Of a stretch of DNA of 64,000 nt, positions 42,050 to 49,988 are shown piece by piece. The position numbers and the translations under genes are program-made. Every line of letters starts with the position of its first letter. Position 1 is the first letter of the stretch. The stretch is from Geoglobus ahangari (lineage in GTDB: Archaea > Halobacteriota > Archaeoglobi > Archaeoglobales > Archaeoglobaceae). The notes beneath the pieces are model-generated. The model ran no database searches. It was not told the DNA's origin and saw only the letters and a program-made list of their open reading frames with translations. The stretch covers positions 1,240,001 through 1,304,000 of the forward strand of contig NZ_CP011267.1 of assembly GCF_001006045.1 (NCBI RefSeq), read 5' to 3'.

Positions 42050-42607
42050 TCAGAGCGAGCTCAGAAAGTCAGAAACCTCGTTAGCGAGCACGTCCATCTT
42101 TCCGGTGTAGAAGTGGTCTGTCTCCAGCTCCACCACCTTCTTCGGATCGCTCAGCGCTCCAGCAATGTCCCTTGACTCCTCAACGCTCACTATGTCGTCA
42201 TAGCTCGCGTAGATGATCAGCTTTGGCACCTTGCTATCCTTCAGCTCGATCTCGTGCAATCTCTTCAGCGGAGAGATAAGAACGAGAGCGTCGCTCTCAT
42301 CCGCGATGTTGCTGGCAACAACTGCCCCGAAGGAGTAGCCGACAACCGCCACAAAGTCGTGCCTCTCCCTAAGATAGAGGAGCATGTATCTCGCGTCCTC
42401 AACCTCGCCGATGCCGTTCCTGAAGGGCTGCCTGTAGTCAAACCTGAGAGTTGAGAAGCCTGATTTGTGGAGGGCGGAGCTTATCCTCTCCAGCCTCACG
42501 TCAAACCTGTTTCCGCCCATCAGGGGGTGGGGTGGGCAGAGCAAAACTCCCTTCTCCCCTCTGACGTCGTAGGTTGCCCTTATGCCGTTCACAACGACCT
42601 CGACCAT
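42050..42607 (-). CDS. Alpha/beta hydrolase (dienelactone hydrolase-like)
   Basis: 185-residue minimal alpha/beta hydrolase. Nucleophile elbow VVGYSFGAVVAS near residue 92, acidic residue probably in ASYDDIVS near 140, and His in ETDHFYTGK near 165. N-terminal PPHPLMGGNRFD carries the oxyanion-type HP motif of the COG2945 group. Cytoplasmic; substrate unknown. Stands alone between the pilin operon and the toxin-antitoxin pair. Confidence 0.8.
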   Translation of the reverse strand: MVEVVVNGIRATYDVRGEKGVLLCPPHPLMGGNRFDVRLERISSALHKSGFSTLRFDYRQPFRNGIGEVEDARYMLLYLRERHDFVAVVGYSFGAVVASNIADESDALVLISPLKRLHEIELKDSKVPKLIIYASYDDIVSVEESRDIAGALSDPKKVVELETDHFYTGKMDVLANEVSDFLSSL

Positions 42608-42642
42608 ACCTCATGTTCTCCGGGAAGTATATAACTGCTTCT

Positions 42643-43140
42643 TCAGAGTCCAAGGAGCCTGAGAAATTCCGAGTACACTTCCGAACTCAGCCTGAAGCCC
42701 TGAGCCATCATCCTCTCCACAACCACTCTTGCATCCTTTCTGCCGAGCTTTCCGGACTTCACCATCAGAAAAATTAGATAAAGGGTTCCGTGAACTCTTG
42801 CTCCAAGCGCCTCTCCAACCTGTCTTGCAATGCTGTCGTCGAGTATTGCAATCGCGTTATATCTTAGTGCAACCTCTATGACTTCCTTCTCACCGTCCTG
42901 AATTTCCCTGACCCCTCTCAGAGCTTCCCTCACATCAGCTTTGACCACTCTGATGACATTATTTTCAATGAGGCTGCTCACTATGAACGCATCCACGTCT
43001 CCCCTTTCCCTCCCCTTGACCACCACTTCCCTGTATACTGCTTCCGGAATCAGCTTCTCGCCTTCAAGTTCTTCAAAGATCCAGCTCACACCTGCCTTGC
43101 TCAGGTAGATCAGTGGAGTGGAATTGAAGACCCACCTCAC
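42643..43140 (-). CDS. PIN-like toxin (DUF3368 family)
   Basis: 165-residue PIN-like protein: VFNSTPLIYLSKAG at the start (DUF3368 proteins carry Asn at this place), IQDGEKEVIEVAL near 85 with the central acidic pair, and AILDDSIARQVGEALG near 100. C-terminal helices complete the fold. Such proteins are RNase toxins neutralised by UPF0175 antitoxins. Coupled to the upstream antitoxin by ATGA (43137-43140), the usual toxin-antitoxin order. Confidence 0.82.
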   Translation of the reverse strand: MRWVFNSTPLIYLSKAGVSWIFEELEGEKLIPEAVYREVVVKGRERGDVDAFIVSSLIENNVIRVVKADVREALRGVREIQDGEKEVIEVALRYNAIAILDDSIARQVGEALGARVHGTLYLIFLMVKSGKLGRKDARVVVERMMAQGFRLSSEVYSEFLRLLGL

Positions 43141-43436
43141 TTCATTGCCTCCTCGAAGTCCCTTCTTAGTTCCTCAACCGTCAGGTTCAGTGGAACACCC
43201 CTCTCCTTCAGGTACTCCATCATCTCCCTGACCGACACCTCTGCGATCTCCGCGGCCTTCGCGAGGGAAACCTTTCGCGACATGTAGAGCTCAAGTGCCA
43301 CCTTCTTCAGCTCCTCCTCAACGCCTCTCTCCAAGGCCCTTCTCACCGCAGAGGACTTATCTGACTTCTCGAGCTCTATCAGCTTTCTTATCTTTCTCTC
43401 GAGCTCCGAGCCAACTCTAACAGAGATCACTGCCAC
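43137..43436 (-). CDS. UPF0175 antitoxin with ribbon-helix-helix N-terminus
   Basis: 99-residue protein with two parts: residues 1-45 form a ribbon-helix-helix DNA-binding unit (ISVRVGSELERKIRKLIELEKSDKSSAVRRALERGV), residues 46-99 the UPF0175 helical domain (LELYMSRKVSLAKAAEIAEVS, then MMEYLKERGVPLN). It should repress the operon and bind the DUF3368 toxin. Starts 34 bp from the divergent gatE region promoter. Confidence 0.82.
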   Translation of the reverse strand: MAVISVRVGSELERKIRKLIELEKSDKSSAVRRALERGVEEELKKVALELYMSRKVSLAKAAEIAEVSVREMMEYLKERGVPLNLTVEELRRDFEEAMK

Positions 43437-43520
43437 GTTTACAAATTTTGTTAATGTATACTTAAGCTTTTGGGAGCCGTAAGGAAAACCTTAATACCTC
43501 CCGGCAACCTTCAGAGCTTG

Positions 43521-45368
43521 ATGAATTACGCTGATCTCGGCCTCAAGGTTGGTATAGAGATTCACCAGCAGCTCGACACCAAGCACAAGCTCTTCTGCAG
43601 GTGTCCAACTGAGCTGAGGGAAGTCGAGGATTCGAATTTTGAGTTTTTCAGGTATCTCAGGCTCAAGAGAAGCGAGCTTGGCACGGAGGACAGGGCTGCC
43701 AAGGAAGAGGTGATGAGGAGCAGGAGGTTCACCTACAAGTTCTACGACACCACATGCCTCGTTGAGGCTGATGAAGAACCTCCGACGGAGATCAACAGGG
43801 AGGCGTTGATAATAGGCATCCAGATAGCCAAGATGCTCAACATGGAGCTTGTTGACGAGCTGCACGTGATGAGGAAGATTGTCATAGATGGCAGTAACAC
43901 CACCGGATTTCAGAGGACTGCGCTGTTAGCGTTTGATGGTTACTTGGAGGTGGATGGGAGGAGAATAGGTGTCGCAACCCTCTGCATTGAGGAGGAGGCT
44001 GCCAAAAAGGTCGAGGAGAGGAGGGGTGAGGTTGTATACTCCCTCGACAGACTCGGAATCCCTCTCGTTGAAATCGGCACGGAGCCGGACATAAACAGCC
44101 CCGAGATGGCCAAGAAGGTCGCGAAGAAGCTCGGAATGATCCTGAGGAGCACGGGAAAGGTGAAGAGAGGTCTCGGGACGATAAGGCAGGACGTGAACAT
44201 CTCGATCGAGCAGGGGGCGAGGGTTGAGATAAAGGGAGTGCAGGACGTGGACATTCTGGACAAGATCGTTGAGTACGAGGTGGTGAGGCAGGTTAACCTG
44301 CTCAGGATAAGGGATGAGCTTAGGAAAAGGAACGCCAGGGTCTGCGAGGAGATATTCGACGTTAAGGACGTTTTTGCCAGCACGAAATCAAAGATTCTCA
44401 GGAAGGCCAAGGCGATAATGGCCGTGAAGCTTGAGGGGTTTTCAGGCCTCGTTGGAATGGAGATCCAGCCCGGCAGAAGGCTTGGAACCGAATTTGCGGA
44501 CATCGCCAAAACCTTCGGTTTAGGGGGGATATTCCACACCGACGAGCTTCCAGCCTACGGGATAAGCGAGCAGGAGGTGGAGGAGCTCAGAAAGGCCGTT
44601 AATGCTGGAGAAGGCGATGCGGTTATAATCGCTGCCGGAGACGAGCAGAGGGTCAGAAACGCCCTCGCGAGGATAGTGGAGAGGGCAAAGTTCTGCCTCG
44701 TTGGCGTCCCTGAGGAGACGAGGAAGGCGAACGATGATGGAACAACCTCTTACCTCCGCCCGCTGCCGGGTGCGGCGAGGATGTACCCCGAGACCGATGT
44801 GCCACCAGTGGTGATTGACGAGGAGATGAGGGGCGTTGAGGTTCCAGAGTTAATCGAGGAGAGGGCTGAGAGATACATGAGAAGCTACGGACTTTCAGAG
44901 GATCTCGCGATGATAATGGCGGATCCGAGGTATAGCGGGATCTTCGAGGAGTTTGCAGGGAGCGTTGAGGCGAGCGTTGTTGCGAGGGTGCTCCACATAA
45001 TCCCGTCCCAGCTCAGGAAGGAAGGATACGATGTGGACAGGCTTGGAGAGGAGGACTTCAGGCTCACGCTGTCCATGATCAGGGATGGCAAGATAGCAAA
45101 AGAAGGAGCGGAGGAGGTTCTGAAGATCTTAAGCAGGGAGAAGGTCGGTGAGGAGGAGATACTCGCAAGACTCTCGCCCTCGAAGGATCTGGATGGGTTC
45201 ATAGCCGATCTCGTTAAAGAAAAGAGTGATCTGATCGCTGAGAGAGGAGAAAACGCGTTCAAGCCCCTCATGGGCCTCGTCATGAAGGAGTTCAGGGGCA
45301 AGGTTGATGGAAAGGTAATAGCCGAAAAGCTTAGAGAAGCGATAAAGAGGGAGCTGGAGAACATTTAG
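43521..45368 (+). CDS. gatE: Glutamyl-tRNA(Gln) amidotransferase subunit E
   Basis: 615-residue archaeal GatE, which with GatD converts Glu-tRNA(Gln) to Gln-tRNA(Gln). Seen: GLKVGIEIHQQLDTKHKLFCRCPTE at the N-terminus, zinc-type cysteines in FCRC, kinase-like region with LVEIGTEPDI and IRQDVNISI, the GatE-specific AspRS-like insertion (about 280-400), and the C-terminal YqeY-like helical tail. ATG 43521 fits family N-termini; CCTTAATACC about 27 bp upstream suggests a leaderless mRNA. GatD is not in the window. Its last 4 nt overlap the convergent lrgB gene. Confidence 0.94.
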   Translation: MNYADLGLKVGIEIHQQLDTKHKLFCRCPTELREVEDSNFEFFRYLRLKRSELGTEDRAAKEEVMRSRRFTYKFYDTTCLVEADEEPPTEINREALIIGIQIAKMLNMELVDELHVMRKIVIDGSNTTGFQRTALLAFDGYLEVDGRRIGVATLCIEEEAAKKVEERRGEVVYSLDRLGIPLVEIGTEPDINSPEMAKKVAKKLGMILRSTGKVKRGLGTIRQDVNISIEQGARVEIKGVQDVDILDKIVEYEVVRQVNLLRIRDELRKRNARVCEEIFDVKDVFASTKSKILRKAKAIMAVKLEGFSGLVGMEIQPGRRLGTEFADIAKTFGLGGIFHTDELPAYGISEQEVEELRKAVNAGEGDAVIIAAGDEQRVRNALARIVERAKFCLVGVPEETRKANDDGTTSYLRPLPGAARMYPETDVPPVVIDEEMRGVEVPELIEERAERYMRSYGLSEDLAMIMADPRYSGIFEEFAGSVEASVVARVLHIIPSQLRKEGYDVDRLGEEDFRLTLSMIRDGKIAKEGAEEVLKILSREKVGEEEILARLSPSKDLDGFIADLVKEKSDLIAERGENAFKPLMGLVMKEFRGKVDGKVIAEKLREAIKRELENI

Positions 45369-46039
45369 AACAGGAGAACAGCAATCAGTGGAAGGACTAT
45401 CGACGTGAAGATACCGTTCAGGGCCATTCCGAGCCCGCTCACCGCCCCACTCACTTCGTCATCCAGAATGATCCTCGCCGTTCCAAGACCGTGAGCTGTG
45501 ACGCCCATCGCAAGCCCCCTTGCAACCCTGTCCTTTATTCTTGCTGCGTTCATTACCTCCACCCCTGCAGCGTTCCCCATGATGCCCGTGAGAATCACGA
45601 GGACTGCTGTGAGGGATGGAATTCCGGAGATCTTCTCGCTCACGCCAATTGCGATAGCTGTGGTTATGCTCTTCGGCGCTATGCTTCTCATCACTACTTC
45701 GCTCCCTCCCAGAAGCTTCAGGATAAAGACTGCGCTTATTATCGCCACCAGCCCTCCCACAACAATCCCAGCAAAAATCTGCTTGGAGTACCTGTATATG
45801 TACTCCCTCTGCCTGTAGAGCGGCACCGCAAGGCTCACAACAGCCGGGCCAAGCAGGAACGTCAGGATCTGGGCACTGTCATTGTAGTAATCATAGCTTA
45901 TCCCCGAAACGCTCAGGATCAGGACTATGCCCAGTATCGTCAGCAGAACTGGATTGAGCAGGAAAACCCTCTTTCTTGAGTAAACCTCTGTGAATGCGTA
46001 GTAGAGGGCGAGGGTCAGGAAGATTCCGAACGGGTTCAT
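45365..46039 (-). CDS. lrgB: LrgB family membrane protein
   Basis: 224-residue membrane protein of the LrgB/CidB/YohK family, with about 7 hydrophobic segments. Typical motifs: LLGPAVVSLAVPLY, RSIAPKSITTAIAIGVSE near 115-130, LTGIMGNAAG near 148 and GVTAHGLGTARI near 180. In bacteria and plants the family is linked to export of glycolate or pyruvate/holin-like activity. Coupled by ATGA to lrgA. Confidence 0.86.
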   Translation of the reverse strand: MNPFGIFLTLALYYAFTEVYSRKRVFLLNPVLLTILGIVLILSVSGISYDYYNDSAQILTFLLGPAVVSLAVPLYRQREYIYRYSKQIFAGIVVGGLVAIISAVFILKLLGGSEVVMRSIAPKSITTAIAIGVSEKISGIPSLTAVLVILTGIMGNAAGVEVMNAARIKDRVARGLAMGVTAHGLGTARIILDDEVSGAVSGLGMALNGIFTSIVLPLIAVLLF

Positions 46040-46365
46040 CTCATCACTTCCACGGTCTTTGCAGTTATGAGCAGGGTGGCGAAGAAGCTCACCACAAGCG
46101 CTGTGGCTATTGGGAGCAGTTCAGACTTTATGAGGTCGAGGTAGAGTATCACGCCCGCTCCCGGAGGTACGAAGAGTATGCTCATGTGCCTGACGAAGAA
46201 TTCTGCTTCTCTCTCACACCACTCTACCTTCATGACTCCCGAAAAAAGGGCGATGGCGAGGAGGATCATTCCGAGAACGCTTCCGGGAATCATGAGGCTT
46301 AGGGTCTTTGAGAGAAACTCTCCGAGGAAGTAAAAGCCGAATATCACCGCGAGCCCCCTATACAT
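46036..46365 (-). CDS. lrgA: LrgA/CidA family membrane protein
   Basis: 109-residue four-helix membrane protein: IPGSVLGMILLAIALFSG near 28-45, a short charged loop VEWCEREAEFFVRHMSILFVPPGAGVIL near 48-75, typical of CidA/LrgA. Encoded just upstream of lrgB; the pair probably forms one transport system. Starts at ATG 46365; divergent from the aldolase gene promoter. Confidence 0.82.
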   Translation of the reverse strand: MYRGLAVIFGFYFLGEFLSKTLSLMIPGSVLGMILLAIALFSGVMKVEWCEREAEFFVRHMSILFVPPGAGVILYLDLIKSELLPIATALVVSFFATLLITAKTVEVMR

Positions 46366-46416
46366 GTTTTGAAATGTTTAATCGTTTACTTTAAACCTTT
46401 TCGATGATCCAAAAGC

Positions 46417-46426
46417 TTTATATATC
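46417..46426 (+). promoter_or_regulatory. TATA box of the aldolase gene
   Basis: TTTATATATC lies about 26 bp upstream of a presumed start near 46446-46450, leaving a short leader with GGTGGTG before ATG 46470. Confidence 0.6.
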
Positions 46427-46469
46427 TTTGCTACTGTGTCTCAATGTCTCACACTAACAAGGTGGTGTT

Positions 46470-47264
46470 ATGGAGATCGGGAAGAGGATAAGGCTGGAGA
46501 GGATAATAAACCGCGACAGCGGGAACACGGTAATCGTCCCCCTCGACCACGGGGTGAGCATGGGGCCGATAGAGGGGATAATCGACCTGAGAAAGACGAT
46601 CAACGCCGTGGCAGAGGGAGGGGCAAATGCGGTTGTGGTGCATAAAGGTGTGGTTGCGTTCGGCCACAGGGGTTACGGGAAGGATGTCGGGCTGATCCTG
46701 CACCTCTCAGCCTCCACGATGCTCTCTCCAGACCCAAATGAGAAGGTTCTGGTTGCGAGCGTGGAGGAGGCGATAAAGCATGGAGCCGATGCTGTCAGCG
46801 TTCACATAAACGTCGGGAGCAAGACTGAGGCAGAGCAGCTGATGAAGCTCGGGAAGATAAGCAGGGACTGCAGGGAGTGGGGGATGCCGCTGCTCGCGAT
46901 GATGTACCCGAGAGGCGAGGGGATCAATCAGTTCGACGAGAAGGCTGTGGCGCTTGCCGTGAGGGTGGGGGTTGAGCTTGGAGCGGACATAATAAAGACG
47001 AACTTCACAGGCAGCGTCGAGTCGTTCAGGAAGGTTGTGGAGGGGTCTCCGGTTCCCGTGGTTGTGGCCGGAGGGGAGAGGATGGATTCCGCGGAGGACA
47101 TACTCAGGATGGTCGAGATGGCGATGGATGCGGGGGCAAGGGGTGTTGCGATCGGCAGAAACGTCTTTCAGGCCGAGAATCCGACCCTGATGACGAAGGC
47201 CATATCTCTCATAGTCCACGAGAACGGGACCTGGAAGGAGGCACTCGAAGTTCTCAGGGGTTAA
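46470..47264 (+). CDS. aroA': 2-amino-3,7-dideoxy-D-threo-hept-6-ulosonate synthase (FBP aldolase class I fold)
   Basis: 264-residue DeoC/FbaB-type aldolase. Catalytic site elements: [14 protein letters not shown] near residue 24, [14 protein letters not shown] near 57, YPRGEG near 147, [14 protein letters not shown] with the Schiff-base Lys near 178, and [10 protein letters not shown] near 198. In euryarchaea without DAHP synthase this enzyme starts the aromatic amino acid pathway; class I fructose-bisphosphate aldolase is the alternative. Start ATG 46470 with GGTGGTG upstream. Confidence 0.85.
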   Translation: MEIGKRIRLERIINRDSGNTVIVPLDHGVSMGPIEGIIDLRKTINAVAEGGANAVVVHKGVVAFGHRGYGKDVGLILHLSASTMLSPDPNEKVLVASVEEAIKHGADAVSVHINVGSKTEAEQLMKLGKISRDCREWGMPLLAMMYPRGEGINQFDEKAVALAVRVGVELGADIIKTNFTGSVESFRKVVEGSPVPVVVAGGERMDSAEDILRMVEMAMDAGARGVAIGRNVFQAENPTLMTKAISLIVHENGTWKEALEVLRG

Positions 47265-47304
47265 GTTTATTAATTTTGGCTCTCCTCTTTTCTCCGGTGA
47301 TTCA

Positions 47305-47994
47305 ATGAGAATTCCGCTTTACATCGAGTTCTCCGGTAAAAACGTGCTCATCATCGGTGGAGGTGGAGTCGGGACGAGCAGGGCGAAGAAGTTTCTGAGT
47401 GCCGGGGCGAGGGTGAGGGTTCTGAGCATCGAGTTCAGCGACGAGCTGAAGGAGATGGATGTAGAGCTCATCAAAGGAGATGCGAGGGATGAGTCTCTCC
47501 TTGAGGAGCACATAGGCTGGTGCGACCTCGTGACTGTGGCGATTCCTGACACGAGCGTGAATGACGCGGTTGTAAGGCTGGCCAAGAAGCACAGGGCCCT
47601 CGTGAATCTCGCCAACGACGCTGAGAGGACTGAGGTTGTCGTGCCCTTCGACGGTGAGGTGGACGGAATAAGGTTCGCAGTCACCACCGAGGGAAAGAGC
47701 GGGGTCGTTGCGAGGGCAGTGAGGGACAAGTTCCTGCAGATTCTCAGGGAGGACGAGGAGCTGCTCAACCTGCTGAGGGCTATGGACTTCCTGAAAAGGT
47801 ACATGAAGGAGAATGAGGTTCCCGTAAATGTGAGGATGAAGATGTACTTTGCGGTGAGCGGTGACGAGGAGTTCAAGAGGCTGGTGAGAGAGGGGAGGAT
47901 CGAGGAGGCCAAGGAGTTCGCGATAAAGTACTTGAGAGAGTATTTGGAAGGAAAGCGGGATGTGGATGATAGTGTCGTCAAGATAAACTTCTGA
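47305..47994 (+). CDS. Precorrin-2 dehydrogenase (siroheme synthase N-terminal type)
   Basis: 229-residue NAD-dependent dehydrogenase forming sirohydrochlorin from precorrin-2, related to Met8/SirC/CysG-N. Seen: IPLYIEFSGKNVLIIGGGGVGTSRAKKFLSAGA with the Rossmann glycines, VTVAIPDTSVNDAV near 75, and FAVTTEGKSGVVARAVRDKF near 125 with the catalytic Asp region. Followed 9 bp later by the siroheme decarboxylase gene, so it feeds the alternative heme pathway and siroheme for sulfite reductase. Confidence 0.9.
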   Translation: MRIPLYIEFSGKNVLIIGGGGVGTSRAKKFLSAGARVRVLSIEFSDELKEMDVELIKGDARDESLLEEHIGWCDLVTVAIPDTSVNDAVVRLAKKHRALVNLANDAERTEVVVPFDGEVDGIRFAVTTEGKSGVVARAVRDKFLQILREDEELLNLLRAMDFLKRYMKENEVPVNVRMKMYFAVSGDEEFKRLVREGRIEEAKEFAIKYLREYLEGKRDVDDSVVKINF

Positions 47995-48003
47995 GGTGGT
48001 TCT

Positions 48004-48945
48004 GTGGATAAAGAGCTCCTGATGAAGGCCCAGTACGAGATGCCCGTCAGTGAAGACCCATTTGCGGAGCTTGCCGAAAAGCTCGACAGATCGGTAGAAT
48101 CCGTCATCGAGTCGCTGAGGGAGTATCTGAGGAGCGGAGTGGTCAAGAAGGTAGGGCCCCAGCTGAATTACAAGGCGTTCAGGGGGATAAGCTTCGCAGC
48201 CCTCGTCGGGGCGGAGGTTAGGGAAAATCTGGAGAGGGCCGTTGAGGTCATAAACTCCGACAGAGGGGTGAAGCACAACTTCCTGAGGGAGCATGACGTC
48301 TACAACATCTGGTTCACGATAAAGGCCCCGAGTAAAGAAGAGCTATTCGAAAGGACGAAAGCTCTGATGGAGAGGTGCGGCGTTGACAACTACGTGGTTC
48401 TTCCCAGCGTCAGGGTTTACAAGATGGACGTGAAGTACGACCTCTTCAGGGGGGTCTCGTTCAGCACGAGGGCTGAGGAGAGGGCAGAGGTGCCGAAGGT
48501 GGAGGAGCTTGGGGTTGATGGGGACATGCTGAGGGACATGGAGAGGAACTTCGCCGTGGAGGAGAGGCCGTTCAGGAGGTTTGCCGAGAAGTACGGGTAC
48601 ACCGAGTCCGAGCTGGCGGATCTGATTGCAGAGCTAATCGAGAAGAGGGTTGTGAGGGACTTCTACGCAGTCCTGAACGGCCAGAAAGCCGGTTTCAGGG
48701 AGAACGGGATGAACCTGATAAGGACGGAAGAGCCTGAGAGGGTTGCTGAGAGACTTCTCAGAAGAATCCCCGAGATCACCCACCTCGTCCAGAGGGAGGT
48801 GCCGGAGAACTGGAACTACCCGGTCTACTTCATGGTGCACGCGGTGAACAGGGAGATAATTGAGGGCATAGCCGAGAAGGCGAGGGACGTGGAGGGAGTG
48901 GAGGAGCTCAGGATACTTTACAGCCTGAGGAGTTTCAAGGACTGA
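48004..48945 (+). CDS. ahbAB: Siroheme decarboxylase, fused AhbA-AhbB (Lrp/AsnC-like)
   Basis: 313-residue protein made of two Lrp/AsnC-like units, each a winged helix plus an alpha/beta domain: first unit about 1-155 (FAELAEKLDRSVESVIESLREYLRSG and FAALVGAEVREN), second about 160-313 (FRRFAEKYGYTESELADLIAELIEKRVV and VYFMVHAVNREIIEGIAEKARDVEGVEEL). AhbA and AhbB are usually separate paralogs forming a heterodimer that decarboxylates siroheme to didecarboxysiroheme; here both are in one chain. Conserved His in GVKHNFLREHDVYNIWFT and in TDLV-type ITHLVQREVPENWNYPVYF matches the family. Starts at GTG 48004. Confidence 0.84.
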   Translation: MDKELLMKAQYEMPVSEDPFAELAEKLDRSVESVIESLREYLRSGVVKKVGPQLNYKAFRGISFAALVGAEVRENLERAVEVINSDRGVKHNFLREHDVYNIWFTIKAPSKEELFERTKALMERCGVDNYVVLPSVRVYKMDVKYDLFRGVSFSTRAEERAEVPKVEELGVDGDMLRDMERNFAVEERPFRRFAEKYGYTESELADLIAELIEKRVVRDFYAVLNGQKAGFRENGMNLIRTEEPERVAERLLRRIPEITHLVQREVPENWNYPVYFMVHAVNREIIEGIAEKARDVEGVEELRILYSLRSFKD

Positions 48946-49245
48946 TTACTTTAACTTGAACCTCCTCACGTGCCCGCAGTTCAGGCAGGTTATCCTCACA
49001 ACCCCCTTGCTCACCCTGACTCTCATTTTGTCGTGCCTGTATGGGTGGAGGCACCCCCTGCAGAACCTGAGCTTTTTCTTCTTCAGCCTGATTCTGTACT
49101 TCTTCGCTATCCTGACCGCAAGCTCAACATACCTCCTCGCGAGCTCGTAGTCCCTGAATTTCACCTCATCCGCGAGGTTTAGCAGGTAGTCTATCCTCTC
49201 CCTCGCGATCCTTTTCTCCAGAGCCTTGTCTCTTTTAACCGCCAT
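48946..49245 (-). CDS. rnp4: Ribonuclease P protein component 4
   Basis: 99-residue Rpp21/Rpr2-type subunit of RNase P. N-terminal helices (ERIDYLLNLADEVKFRDYELARRYVELAVRIAKKYRI) followed by a zinc ribbon CRGCLHPY and CLNCGHVRR. I place the start at ATG 49245 (MAVKRDK), which overlaps the stop of the upstream DUF134 gene; the frame is open 21 nt further. Its stop is adjacent to that of the convergent ahbAB gene. Confidence 0.92.
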   Translation of the reverse strand: MAVKRDKALEKRIARERIDYLLNLADEVKFRDYELARRYVELAVRIAKKYRIRLKKKKLRFCRGCLHPYRHDKMRVRVSKGVVRITCLNCGHVRRFKLK

Positions 49246-49555
49246 CCTCGCACCCGCACCTGTCAACCGGCTTGAGGCACCTTCTGCACCTCTTCACGGC
49301 TATGAAGCTGTCGTCGAACTCTATCCTTATCCTCCTCGACTCGAGCATCGCTATGCCGAGCTTCCTTCTTGCCTGCAAAAGCAGTCTGCTTATGGTCGGC
49401 TGCGACACCCCCATGAGCTCTGCAGCCCTCTTCTGGCTCATTCCGAGCACGTCCACGAGCCTCACCGCCTCGGCCTCATCAGGGAACACCACAACCTCTC
49501 CGCCCTTCTCGTGGAAGCTGAGCTCCACGAACCTCTTTCGCTTCCTTCGCGGCAT
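49235..49555 (-). CDS. UPF0251/DUF134 helix-turn-helix protein
   Basis: 106-residue putative DNA-binding protein. Sigma70-like HTH: AVRLVDVLGMSQKRAAELMGVSQPTISRLLLQARRK at about 30-65, then a C-terminal metal-binding tail CRRCLKPVDRCGC. Matches DUF134, widespread in archaea and some bacteria and of unknown target. Co-transcribed with rnp4 (11-bp overlap). Starts ATG 49555. Confidence 0.88.
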   Translation of the reverse strand: MPRRKRKRFVELSFHEKGGEVVVFPDEAEAVRLVDVLGMSQKRAAELMGVSQPTISRLLLQARRKLGIAMLESRRIRIEFDDSFIAVKRCRRCLKPVDRCGCEDGG

Positions 49556-49666
49556 CTGAATATTTATTCAGTTCGGTGTTATTTAACGGTTGTTCCCCTC
49601 GGGTGATTGGCGTCGAAGCCTTTTTAACCTCTCGATATTCAGAGAGATTCGGGACGGGTGGTCTGA

Positions 49667-49984
49667 TTGGAGAGGGACGACCTGATTGAAATCCTCATTG
49701 AGATCAGGAATCTGCTGGAAAGGATAGAGAGGAAAATGGACGAAATCGCGGGGCGTGAAAGGAAAAGACCGGATATTGATCCCCTCGCCCTTCTGGAGCT
49801 CCCAGGAAGCCTGAGAACAACGTACATGGCCCTCATGGAACTCAAGGAGGCCACAGCAGAGGAGGTCGCGTCCGTCACAGGAAGGGGGAGACCGTCCGAG
49901 AGCCACTACCTGAACACGCTCGTGAAGATGGGGTATGCGAGCAAGAAGAGGGTGGGGAAAAAGGTGTACTACTTTTTGGGGTGA
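49667..49984 (+). CDS. Winged-helix transcription regulator with N-terminal coiled coil
   Basis: 105-residue protein. Residues 1-28 form a coiled coil (LIEILIEIRNLLERIERKMDEI); residues 42-105 a winged helix (LPGSLRTTYMALMELKEATAEEVASVTGRGRPSESHYLNTLVKMGYASKKRVGKKVYYFL) like ArsR/TrmB-type HTHs. Starts at TTG 49667 with GGTGG upstream; no ATG is available. Precedes an MFS transporter and a MinD-like gene with short gaps, so it may regulate them. Confidence 0.72.
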   Translation: MERDDLIEILIEIRNLLERIERKMDEIAGRERKRPDIDPLALLELPGSLRTTYMALMELKEATAEEVASVTGRGRPSESHYLNTLVKMGYASKKRVGKKVYYFLG

Positions 49985-49988
49985 TGGC

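Noticed and set aside
48004-48945. Two-domain Lrp/AsnC transcription regulator
   Set aside because: The doublet of Lrp-like units next to precorrin-2 dehydrogenase and the conserved His-containing segments match siroheme decarboxylase better.
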